Shown here: positions 1 through 7,934 of the stretch, in pieces
How the letters are laid out: every line of letters starts with the position of its first letter
How positions within the stretch are numbered: position 1 is the stretch's first letter
DNA from: Bacteroidaceae bacterium
GTDB lineage: Bacteria > Bacteroidota > Bacteroidia > Bacteroidales > Bacteroidaceae
Direction: 5' to 3'
Length of the DNA stretch: 12,119 nt
NCBI GenBank assembly: GCA_028707655.1
Contig: JAQWAN010000030.1
Span: 1 to 12,119 of the forward strand
The notes under the pieces: model-generated
Databases searched by the model: none
What the model saw: the letters and a program-made list of their open reading frames with translations, nothing else
Told to the model about the DNA's origin: nothing
Position numbers and translations under genes: made by a program

Positions 1-14
1 TGCTCTTCCGATCT
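1..14 (+). other. Illumina adapter remnant (artifact)
   Basis: TGCTCTTCCGATCT is identical to the last 14 bases of the TruSeq read-2 adapter (the read-1 adapter would have C, not T, as the first base). It is untrimmed library sequence at the contig edge, not organism DNA. Native sequence starts at about position 15. Confidence 0.93.
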
Positions 15-403
15 GTAGAAATCGTTCTATTGTATGTGTACCGCAGAGTGTGGTTTACCATATGGGTGGTGGTACTTTACCAACAACAAGTTATCGAAAA
101 GTCTATTTAAACTTTCGCAATAACTTGTTGATGCTTTATAAAAATTTACCCGAAAAGGATTTGCGACCTATACTAACTGTTCGCTTTTTCTTAGATTATA
201 TTGCAGCATTTCAATTTTTGCTGAAGGGGCAATTTTCTTTTGCTAAAGCGGTGTGGCAGGCTCGTTCTGCTTATAAAAAGATGCGCCCTTTATATCAAGA
301 GATTCGCAGCGAAAATTTACGACAGACAATCTTAAAAGATGTACCAGAACGTAGAACTTATTCTATCTTGTGGCGCTATCTATGGCGGAAAAAAATGGTT
401 TAA
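15..403 (+). CDS. Glycosyltransferase family 2, C-terminal part (5' truncated at contig edge)
   Basis: This is the tail of a cytoplasmic GT2 enzyme that transfers a sugar from a nucleotide donor during surface-glycan assembly. The frame stays open from the adapter junction (first full native codon at 17), reading VCVPQSVVYHMGGGTL and then LNFRNNLLMLYKNLP. The HxGGGTL and FRNNLxMLYKNLP motifs are typical of the C-terminal half of Bacteroidota WbbL-like GT2 proteins. The GTG at 50 could be read as a start, but the family motif runs through it, so this is an internal codon. The nucleotide-binding half with the DXD motif is missing because the contig ends. The stop codon (401-403) overlaps the stop of the convergent apbE gene (400-402). 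Donor and acceptor sugars cannot be told from this fragment. Confidence 0.88.
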
Positions 404-1419
404 TCTTGTTCTTTCGTTTTATATTTATCCATCCCTTTAGAGTAATAGGTCTTTAAATTACCATCGTGGTCGCCATAGATAAAATAGGCGTCAATACCCT
501 TATGATTATCAATAAATTGAATGGCTTTTTCTAGTCCCATGACCATGAATGATGTGGCATAGGCATCGGCCTCTGCACAATATTTAGTGATTACGGTAGC
601 AGAAAGTAAACTGTGTTGTACAGGATAGCCTGTTCTTGGATCGATGGTGTGTGCGTATTTCTTTCCGTTTAAATAATAGAATTTTCGGTAGTTTCCAGAG
701 GTAGCAATACTTCTGTTACTGATGGAAATAATGGTTTCTAGTGTGTTGTTTACATTTAATGAATCGTCCACTGGCTTGTTAATACCAATCATCCATTTTT
801 TCTTTTGTGGATTCATTCCCTTTACTACAATCTCGCCACCTATCTCAATCATATAGTTCTTTATTCCCTCTTCATCAAATAATTCAGCTACACGGTCTGA
901 CCCATAACCTTTAGCAATAGCACTACAGTCGAGCATGATGTGTGGATTCTCTTTGGTTACCATGTTGTTCACAAGGCGTACTTTCTGATAACCAATAAAG
1001 GGACGGATAGAATCTATTGTGGCACTATCAATTGCTATGTTTTTCTTAAAGCCAAACCCCCACGTATTAACCAGTGGTGCAACGGTGATATCAAATGCAC
1101 CATCCGTTTCTTGTGCTATTCTTTCGGATAAATTAAAAATATGCTTAAAAAGAGGCGTTACAAGAATGGAGTCATTCCTATTAATTCGGCTAATCAAGGA
1201 GGTGTCGTTGTACATGGAGAAGGCAGCATCGACCTCTAATAAACGATCTTTGATTTCTGTACTAAGATCGTATTTATTCTGATAGGTTATATGATAAAAG
1301 GTGCCATAGATAATACCTTGTGCCCGATGATATGGGGGTTGATTATTGAGCACATAAAGTGTACCTACCACTAAAAATAAAAGAAAGGTAATCTGCCATT
1401 TATTGAGTTTCTTTTTCAT
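400..1419 (-). CDS. apbE: FAD:protein FMN transferase (ApbE family)
   Basis: ApbE enzymes use FAD to attach FMN covalently to a Thr or Ser of target flavoproteins such as NqrB/NqrC or RnfG, outside the inner membrane. Visible here are an N-terminal membrane anchor (about residues 8-24, no lipobox cysteine), GTFYHITY (39-46), SMYNDTSLISRIN (68-80), DGAFDITVAPLVNTWGFG (106-123), DCSAIAKGYGSDR (164-176), the IGGE turn (193-196), ATSGNYR (239-245), HTIDPRTGYP (257-266) and the metal-site region AEADAYATSF (282-291). The length of 339 aa is normal. It is the last gene of the five-gene minus operon, 10 nt after the DUF6048 stop, with a run of A just upstream of its ATG. Its flavinylation target is not in the window. 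Confidence 0.95.
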   Translation of the reverse strand: MKKKLNKWQITFLLFLVVGTLYVLNNQPPYHRAQGIIYGTFYHITYQNKYDLSTEIKDRLLEVDAAFSMYNDTSLISRINRNDSILVTPLFKHIFNLSERIAQETDGAFDITVAPLVNTWGFGFKKNIAIDSATIDSIRPFIGYQKVRLVNNMVTKENPHIMLDCSAIAKGYGSDRVAELFDEEGIKNYMIEIGGEIVVKGMNPQKKKWMIGINKPVDDSLNVNNTLETIISISNRSIATSGNYRKFYYLNGKKYAHTIDPRTGYPVQHSLLSATVITKYCAEADAYATSFMVMGLEKAIQFIDNHKGIDAYFIYGDHDGNLKTYYSKGMDKYKTKEQD

Positions 1420-1429
1420 CTGTTTTTTT

Positions 1430-2155
1430 TTAGAATTGATAAATTAATTGATAAGAGATACCCAGTGTACTACCATTATTGGTTCCAAATCCAGGGATAT
1501 AGTAAGGACTACCCTGTATATTGTCTTTAACTCGTAGAAGAGATTTATAGCGAAGGGCCCATCCCATGAAGAACTGGTTGTATACCTGCACTTTAATGCC
1601 TGCAACAAACGCTATCCAGTGTGCATTTGACTGGAGACCTGTATGTGCATAGGTGGTTTCAGTATTCCAAATTTCGTCTTCTATGTCTGGGCTCGATAAA
1701 TCGTAGGAGAAGGAGGTAAAACCATAGCGGAAACCAAGGTATAGATAACTCAAGTTTTTCTTTTTGTATTGAAAATTATAGTTCAATCCGATACGTGCAA
1801 AGGGCGCTTTTGTTTGGTAGGAAATCTGTGTTGTTTCATCTGTAAAGTTGGACGAGCCATATCCTATTTCTAGGATAGGAAAAAAGCGATTCTTAAGATT
1901 AACTTCTATTGTAACTTCCGAACTAATATAATCGCCACCAAATATTTTATTCCCTAGTCCATAAAGGTCTATACCAACAAATAATCCTTGGTATAGCTCC
2001 GTTCTGGCAACTGAATCGACTACTACTTTCTCTGGCTTTATGTCCCTCTTGAACCTGATTTTCTTTTTTTCTTGTGCAGATAAAGAAAGAGAGAAGAATA
2101 AGAGGCTACTCAGTAGTAGTGAAATACATTTGGAAATTTTCTTTCTCTGTTTCAT
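1430..2155 (-). CDS. DUF6048 family outer-membrane barrel-like protein
   Basis: 241 aa. A type-I signal peptide is clear: basic MKQRKK, hydrophobic residues 11-26, likely cleavage after SLSLSA (27). The mature part has alternating aromatic and polar residues and many glycines (LFVGIDLYGLG, FARIGLNYNF, YLYLGFRYGF) and ends LGISYQLIYQF, with the terminal Phe typical of outer-membrane beta-barrels. I assign it to DUF6048 by its resemblance to Bacteroidota proteins and its usual neighbour DUF6452; function is unknown. Its start lies inside the DUF6452 gene with a 50-nt overlap, and no other Met lies between residue 1 and the end of the signal peptide, so the overlap is probably real and implies translational coupling. 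Expected location is the outer membrane. Confidence 0.8.
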   Translation of the reverse strand: MKQRKKISKCISLLLSSLLFFSLSLSAQEKKKIRFKRDIKPEKVVVDSVARTELYQGLFVGIDLYGLGNKIFGGDYISSEVTIEVNLKNRFFPILEIGYGSSNFTDETTQISYQTKAPFARIGLNYNFQYKKKNLSYLYLGFRYGFTSFSYDLSSPDIEDEIWNTETTYAHTGLQSNAHWIAFVAGIKVQVYNQFFMGWALRYKSLLRVKDNIQGSPYYIPGFGTNNGSTLGISYQLIYQF

Positions 2156-2588
2156 TTATGGCAGGATTTTGTGTAACAATGGAATCAATAAGATGTTTGG
2201 TGTGCTCTACTGTTTTAATGGTATAATACATGCTAATGCCTTGCTGCATAGAGATAAAATGGGCTGCATTGGTATAGGTTAACCAAACGGTATCCCGAAC
2301 TTGTGCCGAATAGGAGAGCATATAGGTCACTTGTTGCTCTTCATATGGTAGTGGTAGTGAGATATGATTGATGCTAGATGCCTTATATATTAGTGTGTCT
2401 TGCGTCTCTTCTGCTGTTACAGTGAGCGAATCAAAGAGGCTAACCTGCTCTTTTATAGTGCTGCTAATAAAATTGAAACGCACTAAACTACGCACATTGC
2501 TACTACCATTCTCCTCTTCGCAACTGGTTAGAAGCAAAAATAAAAGGGGAAGGAGTAGATAACCATATTTTTTTTGTAAGTGCATCAT
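2106..2588 (-). CDS. DUF6452 family lipoprotein
   Basis: 160 aa with a lipoprotein signal peptide: a hydrophobic stretch from residue 11 to 20 and the lipobox LLTSC, with the lipidated Cys at 23 followed by EEEN. The rest is a beta-rich soluble domain with SISMYYTIK-like and DTVWLTYTNAAHFISM segments and the LIDSIVTQNPAIN tail that I recognise from DUF6452 proteins. Function is unknown. The ATG overlaps the stop of the upstream GT2 gene by 4 nt (ATGA), and its own 3' end overlaps DUF6048 by 50 nt, so the three genes are translated as a block. The pairing of a lipoprotein with a barrel-like protein suggests a joint envelope role, which is inference. It may start at the second ATG, one codon later. 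Confidence 0.82.
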   Translation of the reverse strand: MMHLQKKYGYLLLPLLFLLLTSCEEENGSSNVRSLVRFNFISSTIKEQVSLFDSLTVTAEETQDTLIYKASSINHISLPLPYEEQQVTYMLSYSAQVRDTVWLTYTNAAHFISMQQGISMYYTIKTVEHTKHLIDSIVTQNPAINETEKENFQMYFTTTE

Positions 2589-3535
2589 ATCTCTTTTTCT
2601 ATTTTATAGTTGTTTCGTTCGGGAGCATTACGAGAGACTAATTCGCCTAAGAAACCGGCTAAGAAAAATTGTGTTCCAATCATCATTGTAGTGAGTGCTA
2701 TATAGAAATAGGGCGAATCGGTTACTAGCGCATAGGGTAGTCCGTTACGCATTGCATATAGCTTAGAGGCACCTACATAGATAATGGCTAGTAGTCCAAT
2801 CAAAAACATAAAGGACCCAATGAGTCCAAATATATGCATGGGCTTAACGCCAAATTTAGATAAGAACCATAGGGTGAGTAGATCTAAGTAGCCATTGATA
2901 AAACGGCTCAATCCAAATTTCGTTTCTCCATATTTGCGTGCTTGATGGTGTACTATCTTTTCGCCGATTCGATGAAAACCTGCACTTTTAGCCAGGTAGG
3001 GGATATAACGATGCATCTCACCATATACTTCTATGTTTTTAACCACCGCTTTCTTATAGGCTTTTAAACCACAATTAAAGTCGTGTAAATTATGAATGCC
3101 AGATACTTTACGAGCTGTGGCATTGAACAATTTGGTGGGTATTGTTTTTGTTAGTGGGTCATATCTTTTTTTCTTCCACCCAGAGACTAAGTCGTAGTTT
3201 GACTCCTTAATCATCTTATAGAGGGCTGGTATCTCATCGGGACTATCTTGAAGATCGGCATCCATTGTGATAACCACCTCTCCTTCTGCTCGCTTGAATC
3301 CGCTATAAAGGGCAGCCGATTTACCATAGTTACATCGGAATTGTATCCCTTTTACACTTGCATACTCTTTTTGTAGTTTACCTATAATGCTCCATGAACT
3401 GTCGGTGCTACCGTCGTCTACATAAATAGCCTCGTAGCTTAATTGGTGATCGACCATCACTCTATTAATCCATTCTTGTAGCTCAGGGAGTGATTCTTCT
3501 TCGTTATATAATGGTATGATAACAGATATATCCAT
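2585..3535 (-). CDS. Polyprenyl-phosphate-type glycosyltransferase, GT2 (DPM1/GtrB-like)
   Basis: 316 aa. The N-terminal GT-A domain has VIIPLYNEEESLP (5-17), VDDGSTD (39-45), the metal-binding MDADLQD (91-97) and KYGETKFG (201-208). Two C-terminal membrane helices follow at about 233-255 and 276-299. This is the layout of bacterial DPM1-like enzymes, which move a sugar from a nucleotide donor to undecaprenyl phosphate on the cytoplasmic face of the inner membrane. It follows the DUF4199 gene by 10 nt and overlaps the DUF6452 start by 4 nt. Proteins of this group next to DUF4199 are common in Bacteroidales, so I regard it as part of the conserved block rather than the variable glycan locus. 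The sugar is unknown. Confidence 0.93.
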   Translation of the reverse strand: MDISVIIPLYNEEESLPELQEWINRVMVDHQLSYEAIYVDDGSTDSSWSIIGKLQKEYASVKGIQFRCNYGKSAALYSGFKRAEGEVVITMDADLQDSPDEIPALYKMIKESNYDLVSGWKKKRYDPLTKTIPTKLFNATARKVSGIHNLHDFNCGLKAYKKAVVKNIEVYGEMHRYIPYLAKSAGFHRIGEKIVHHQARKYGETKFGLSRFINGYLDLLTLWFLSKFGVKPMHIFGLIGSFMFLIGLLAIIYVGASKLYAMRNGLPYALVTDSPYFYIALTTMMIGTQFFLAGFLGELVSRNAPERNNYKIEKEI

Positions 3536-3545
3536 GGTTAATATG

Positions 3546-4082
3546 CTATATTTTAATTTGTTTTTTCTTTTTTACAATCATAGCAACAATTAGAGAGAAC
3601 AGGGAACCATAAAAGAGATTGTTACCCATAAACTGAATGGTTAATTCAATGGGAGTTAGCGATTTAACTAATGCTATAGAGGTGTCGAGATCTTGTAAAC
3701 TCTCTTTTTGGTCGGCTGGTAGGGTGTCTTTAAACAGCCGCATCGTTTCTTCTATCTTGCCGATGATAAAGCCATGGTCTAAAAACTGAAAATAGATATA
3801 GTGAGCAACTGCTGTTAATAAGGATGCAAAAATAAACATGCAGCAACTAAAGAGCCAAGCATGTGAGAATTCTATACTGCCTCCACAGAATTGATCTCTG
3901 TAGTTACGGGTTAATTTATAACTTAAGAAGGGGACATAAATAGTTAGTCCAAGAAATAAGAAATGGAGCCAAGCACTATTAAAACCTAGTGGAAGTAGTG
4001 TAAATTTTAAAATCCAGTAAATTCCCATGAAGGTACCAAAATACATGGCTTTTTGGATGAGTAGATTTTGTTGTTGTTTCAT
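3546..4082 (-). CDS. DUF4199 domain membrane protein
   Basis: 178 aa with four hydrophobic segments at about 14-33, 38-55, 74-97 and 148-170. A soluble helical stretch (about 105-140, rich in Glu, Lys and Asp) lies between the last two. The N-terminal pattern of a short charged head followed by AMYFGTFMGIYWILKF matches DUF4199, a Bacteroidota inner-membrane family of unknown function. It is the first gene of the minus operon. A -7 box lies 26 nt upstream of the ATG, giving a short leader. It precedes the GT2 gene by 10 nt; a role in handling or positioning the lipid-linked product is only a guess from context. Confidence 0.85.
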   Translation of the reverse strand: MKQQQNLLIQKAMYFGTFMGIYWILKFTLLPLGFNSAWLHFLFLGLTIYVPFLSYKLTRNYRDQFCGGSIEFSHAWLFSCCMFIFASLLTAVAHYIYFQFLDHGFIIGKIEETMRLFKDTLPADQKESLQDLDTSIALVKSLTPIELTIQFMGNNLFYGSLFSLIVAMIVKKKKQIKI

Positions 4083-4107
4083 AATGTGTAATTGGTTCTT
4101 TCTTTTG

Positions 4108-4115
4108 CAAAAATA
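4108..4115 (-). promoter_or_regulatory. Putative -7 promoter element for the DUF4199-apbE operon
   Basis: On the minus strand this reads TATTTTTG, a full match to the Bacteroidota -7 consensus TAnnTTTG. Transcription would start near 4101, about 20 nt before the DUF4199 ATG at 4082. I see no convincing TTG (-33) element at 19-21 nt upstream. Confidence 0.55.
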
Positions 4116-4252
4116 CTATTTTATCTGCAAAGCTTACTCGTTTTTTTGAAAAACCATACAAAATGGATGCTTCGAAGCAGAAAAAAGAAATAGATTGTAT
4201 CCTATTTAAGGTTTTTGTTCTCGCTCTAGGATAATATGTCAGTAATAGTTAC

Positions 4253-4260
4253 TATTTTTG
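4253..4260 (+). promoter_or_regulatory. Putative -7 promoter element for the GT2-pyruvyl transferase-flippase unit
   Basis: TATTTTTG matches the Bacteroidota -7 consensus TAnnTTTG. It lies 64 nt upstream of the ATG at 4325. There is no clear TTG (-33) at the usual spacing. It is the same octamer as on the opposite strand at 4108-4115. Confidence 0.5.
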
Positions 4261-4324
4261 TAAAAAGGTAAAAACTTTTTAAAATTAGAATGATAGTTTG
4301 CTGTACCCTTTAATTCGAAAAGAT

Positions 4325-5209
4325 ATGAAAAAAGTTTCTATTATAACGGTCAATTATGGAGGTTACTTAGACACGTTAGAATTAATGGATTCATTGCGTA
4401 CATTTGAGACCTATCCCTATGAGTTAATTGTTGTAGATAATGCTTCTCCTGGAGAGGATGTTAATTTCTTATCTGCCACAAATGATGCAAAGGTAAAGGT
4501 GATAGCTAGTAAAAAGAATTTAGGCTTTGCAGGTGGTAATAATCTAGGTTTTCAGTATGCAAAGGGAGATTACATCTTGTTTATGAATAATGATACGTTG
4601 ATTAATGCCCCTTTCTTGGAAGCCTTGATTCATCGATTAGAATCCTCTCCTACTATTGGTTTGGTTTGCCCAAAGATTAAATACTCTTATTTGCCCGATG
4701 TAATTCAATATGCTGGGTATACAGAGATGCAACCTGTGCTCATACGAAACCACTTGATTGGCTATAAACAAAAAGATATTGGACAGTTTGAGGTGGCAAA
4801 GAAAACATTCTTTGCGCATGGTGCTTGTATGCTTACTTCTCGTGCAATATTAGAGAGGGTGGGGCTTATGACTACCATCTATTTCCTTTTCTACGAGGAG
4901 CTAGATTGGTGTATGCGATTTAGAGAGGCTGGATATGAGATTTGGTATGAACCGATTACTATTTTTCATAAAGAGGGACAGAGCATATCTAAAGGATCTC
5001 CTTTACGCAATTTTTATTTAACACGTGCTCGTTTGTTTTATGCGCGTCGAAACAATAAAGGTGCGGATATATGGTACTCTTGTATCTATCAGTCGACGAT
5101 TGTCTTTTTACGTAATTTTATAGGCAGTTTACTACGTGCTGACCTTGCAATGGCGAGTGCTTATGCAAGGGGTGTATACCGCGGTTTAACAGATCCCATT
5201 TGCGATTAG
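4325..5209 (+). CDS. Glycosyltransferase family 2 (WbbL/rhamnosyltransferase-like)
   Basis: 294 aa, cytoplasmic GT-A enzyme that adds a sugar to a lipid-linked glycan intermediate. Motifs: VSIITVNYGG (4-13), VDNAS (37-41), NLGFAGGNN (65-73), the metal-binding NND (88-90), HGACML (165-170), and EELDWCMR (191-198), which carries the likely catalytic acidic residues. This set is typical of dTDP-rhamnosyltransferase-like GT2 proteins, but the donor cannot be fixed from motifs. I choose the ATG at 4325 because the conserved beta strand KKVSIITVNY follows at once; the TTG at 4298 would add nine unconserved residues. It is the first gene of the plus unit, and a 61-nt AT-rich gap with no strong terminator separates it from the pyruvyl transferase gene. 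Confidence 0.93.
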   Translation: MKKVSIITVNYGGYLDTLELMDSLRTFETYPYELIVVDNASPGEDVNFLSATNDAKVKVIASKKNLGFAGGNNLGFQYAKGDYILFMNNDTLINAPFLEALIHRLESSPTIGLVCPKIKYSYLPDVIQYAGYTEMQPVLIRNHLIGYKQKDIGQFEVAKKTFFAHGACMLTSRAILERVGLMTTIYFLFYEELDWCMRFREAGYEIWYEPITIFHKEGQSISKGSPLRNFYLTRARLFYARRNNKGADIWYSCIYQSTIVFLRNFIGSLLRADLAMASAYARGVYRGLTDPICD

Positions 5210-5270
5210 TGTTGTGCTAGGGCTACTTTTTTAGGCAAAATAAAAGATAAATAGAATAAAAAAATAAAAT

Positions 5271-6383
5271 ATGAAAATAGGAATTCTTACTTTTCATTGT
5301 GCCCATAATTATGGCACTGTTTTGCAAGCTTATGCTTTGCAAGAGTTCTTGAAATCGCAAGGGCATACAGTTTCTATATTAGATTATAGGCCAGAATATA
5401 TTCTTCATTTATATAAGGTGTTTACACTCAAGAAAAAGAAAAATGCCTCTTGGCTGGTTTATTTTAAGTCGGTGGTATCTCGCTTGTTAACCCTCTCTAT
5501 ACGTAAGAAACGTTTTAAAGCTTTTGATACTTTTATCACCGAACGAATGCAGTTGAGTAGTCCTCTCTTTGACGTGGCGGATAGTGCCTTCGATGCTTAT
5601 GTTTTTGGCAGTGACCAGATATGGAATCCAATTATTTGTCATGGGTTTGATGAACGCTTTTTTGGTGACTTTAAGGCGGCCAGAGGAAAGAAACGAATAG
5701 CTTATGCTGCTAGTATGAGTGCCTTTAAGTTGGACGATTATCAAGTAGGATATTACCGTGATAAACTTCAACATCTTGATTGTATTGGTGTGCGAGAGGA
5801 ATCATTAAAAGATTTGTTAACACCCTTAACGGATAAACCAATTAGTGTGGTTATCGATCCTACATTGTTGGTGGGTAGTGAGGTGTTTAATCCTATTGCT
5901 GTTGCTCCAAAAAGAGAACGGAAATATGTGTTGGTTTATCAAATAAATAAAAACAAACATGCTTTTGAATTGGCACATAAGATAGCAAAAGAGCAGGACG
6001 CTGATGTTGTTGAAATTGTTGCTTCCTGGTTAGACTACAGAACCTCTCCTAATAAGATTCAGTGTGCTTCTCCAGAGGAGTTCTTAGGATATATTAAACA
6101 TGCTTGTTTTGTTATTACGACCTCTTTTCATGGAACGGTGTTTTCTGTGCTGTTTGAAAAACCTTTTTATACTTTAAAGGTACATAGTGGGGCGGATGCA
6201 AGAGCTGCTTCTCTGCTAGAGAGTCTTGGACTTTCTAATCGTTTTATTGACGGTACTGCTTTACCCGAGAAATATCTAACGATGAATGTGGAGGAGGTGT
6301 CGGGCCGACTTGCTGAACTTCGAAAATCGTCTTATTCATTCCTGGAAAGTTCTTTAACTGACCAAAAGAAAAAAAGTATTTAA
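5271..6383 (+). CDS. Polysaccharide pyruvyl transferase family protein
   Basis: 370 aa, family PF04230. The enzyme group transfers enolpyruvate from PEP to a hexose, forming a ketal that gives the glycan a negative charge; it acts in the cytoplasm on nucleotide- or lipid-linked sugars. Visible are HNYGTVLQAYAL (12-23), FGSDQIWNP (112-120), RIAYAASM (142-149), DPTLL (196-200) and the C-terminal TTSFHGTVFSVLFEKPF (283-299), the strongest family signature. Length is normal and the reading frame is intact. Its TAA overlaps the flippase ATG by one base (TAATG), so the two are translationally coupled. The acceptor sugar is unknown. Some members of this family have other roles (for example CsaB-like), but the gene context supports surface-glycan modification. 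Confidence 0.93.
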   Translation: MKIGILTFHCAHNYGTVLQAYALQEFLKSQGHTVSILDYRPEYILHLYKVFTLKKKKNASWLVYFKSVVSRLLTLSIRKKRFKAFDTFITERMQLSSPLFDVADSAFDAYVFGSDQIWNPIICHGFDERFFGDFKAARGKKRIAYAASMSAFKLDDYQVGYYRDKLQHLDCIGVREESLKDLLTPLTDKPISVVIDPTLLVGSEVFNPIAVAPKRERKYVLVYQINKNKHAFELAHKIAKEQDADVVEIVASWLDYRTSPNKIQCASPEEFLGYIKHACFVITTSFHGTVFSVLFEKPFYTLKVHSGADARAASLLESLGLSNRFIDGTALPEKYLTMNVEEVSGRLAELRKSSYSFLESSLTDQKKKSI

Positions 6384-7927
6384 TGGATGAAACTAAATCG
6401 CTGAAGAACAAACGTATTGTAAGAAATATGTTGATGCTTTACGGGAGAATGATACTAGTGATGGTTGTCGCTTTGTATACTTCTCGAATTGTACTCTCTA
6501 CACTAGGTATAGAGGATTACGGTATATATAATGTAGTGGGTGGAGTTGTTGTTATGTTTTCTGTTATAACCCGTTCTTTATCTGTTGCTATTAGTAGGTT
6601 CCTTATATATGAATTAGGTACAAAAAACTTGGTAGAGCTGAAGAAAGTTTTTTCAATAGCAGTAACCATTCAGTTTGCACTCTCTTTATTGATTGTTATT
6701 CTTGTGGAAACGGTGGGGCTATGGTTTCTATATAATAAGATGTATATACCTTCAGACCGACTTAATGCGGCTTTTTGGGTTCTACAATGTTCTATGTTGA
6801 CTTTCATCTTAAAATTAATTAGTATCCCTTACGACGCTTCTATCATTTCGCATGAGCGTATGGATATTATGGCTTATGTTGGTTTTCTCGAAGTTGGGTT
6901 AAAATTAGCTGTTGTTTATTTATTGGCATTAGCAGGCATGGACAAACTAATCTTCTATGCTATCTTATTGGTTGTTGTAGCTGTTATTATCCGATTGTGC
7001 TACGGGTTTTACTGTAAGCGTAACTTTGAGGAGTGTACCTATACCTTTGTCTTTGATAAAGGCTTATTCAAAAAAATGGTAAGCTTTGCTGGTTGGAATT
7101 TTATTGGCTCTTCTGCTGTCGTTTTGCGTAGTCAAGGTATTAATATTGCTGTAAATATATTCTTTGGTCCAGCTGTAAATGCTGCTAGGGGTATAGCTGA
7201 ACAGGTTAATATGGCCGTGGGTAGCTTCCTCAATAATTTTATGACTGCTTTAGACCCACAAATAACAAAATCATTTGTATCTGGCGATCACACCTATATG
7301 ATGGACCTAGTAAAAAAAGGTTGTCGTTTTAGTTCCTATTTATTACTGTTTCTATCTCTACCCATCCTTATCGATACGGAGTATATACTATCTTTATGGC
7401 TGAAAGAGGTGCCCGATTATACGGTCAATTTTGTACGATTGATTCTGCTTTGTACTTTTGCTGAGGCACTCTCTGCTACACTTATCAAGGCTATGTTGGC
7501 CACTGGAGACATTAAAAAATACCAGATTATTGTGGGAGGTGTAACGATGTTAAATCTACCTATTGCATACTATCTATTAAAGTTTGGATTTCCACCAGAA
7601 GTGACTTATCTTGTTATCATTTTCTTCTCCATGTGTAACTTAATGATTCGTATCTATTTATTAAGAGATATGATTGGACTACGTATACGCTCCTTTATCT
7701 ACGATGTGGTGCTAAATGTTTTCTTGGTCTCTTTCTTGGCCATACTACTCCCATTGTTTGTACACAATTTATTAGGTTATGGTGCACTACGATTCCTTGT
7801 AACCGGATTTGTTAGTGTTTCCTCAACGATTCTAGTGGTTTACTATGTAGGTTGTTCCAAAAGTGAAAAGCAGTTTATCTTAGAGAAACTAAAAAACATC
7901 TCTCTAAGGAAAAAGAGGGAGAAGTAA
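6383..7927 (+). CDS. Oligosaccharide flippase (Wzx-like, MATE/PST superfamily)
   Basis: 514 aa and almost wholly hydrophobic, with about 12-14 membrane segments. The N-terminal part LYTSRIVLSTLGIEDYGIYNVVGG (residues 31-54) is the classic start of Wzx/PST transporters, followed by VAISRFLIYELG. The middle part GWNFIGSSAVVLRSQG and NIFFGPAVNAARGIAEQVN matches Bacteroidota lipopolysaccharide-biosynthesis flippases. It would move the completed undecaprenyl-pyrophosphate-linked unit across the inner membrane. It is the last gene of the plus unit, coupled to the pyruvyl transferase by TAATG. Its stop is only 4 nt from the stop of the convergent nitroreductase gene. No wzy polymerase is seen beside it. 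Confidence 0.93.
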   Translation: MDETKSLKNKRIVRNMLMLYGRMILVMVVALYTSRIVLSTLGIEDYGIYNVVGGVVVMFSVITRSLSVAISRFLIYELGTKNLVELKKVFSIAVTIQFALSLLIVILVETVGLWFLYNKMYIPSDRLNAAFWVLQCSMLTFILKLISIPYDASIISHERMDIMAYVGFLEVGLKLAVVYLLALAGMDKLIFYAILLVVVAVIIRLCYGFYCKRNFEECTYTFVFDKGLFKKMVSFAGWNFIGSSAVVLRSQGINIAVNIFFGPAVNAARGIAEQVNMAVGSFLNNFMTALDPQITKSFVSGDHTYMMDLVKKGCRFSSYLLLFLSLPILIDTEYILSLWLKEVPDYTVNFVRLILLCTFAEALSATLIKAMLATGDIKKYQIIVGGVTMLNLPIAYYLLKFGFPPEVTYLVIIFFSMCNLMIRIYLLRDMIGLRIRSFIYDVVLNVFLVSFLAILLPLFVHNLLGYGALRFLVTGFVSVSSTILVVYYVGCSKSEKQFILEKLKNISLRKKREK

Positions 7928-7934
7928 TCGATTA
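7925..7934. other. Palindrome joining two convergent stop codons
   Basis: TAATCGATTA is a perfect 10-bp palindrome. Its left TAA is the flippase stop and its right TTA is the nitroreductase stop on the other strand. There is no room for a separate hairpin terminator and none is visible next to it. Confidence 0.8.

Larger units (their letters stand above)
4083..4324. other. Divergent intergenic region
   Basis: 242 bp separate the DUF4199 start (minus) from the GT2 start (plus). It contains one TATTTTTG box on each strand and is otherwise AT-rich. I see no small ORF, tRNA or riboswitch, and no invertible-promoter repeats of the kind that flip some Bacteroides capsule promoters. Confidence 0.6.

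Noticed and set aside
50..403. A complete 117-aa gene starting at the GTG at 50.
   Set aside because: The family motif continues upstream of 50 to the adapter junction, so this is a truncated longer gene.
4298..4324. TTG start for the GT2 gene at 4298.
   Set aside because: It adds nine unconserved residues, while the ATG at 4325 is directly followed by the conserved first beta strand.
4083..4324. Invertible promoter flanked by inverted repeats, as for Bacteroides capsule loci.
   Set aside because: No matching inverted-repeat pair flanks either -7 box and no invertase gene is nearby.
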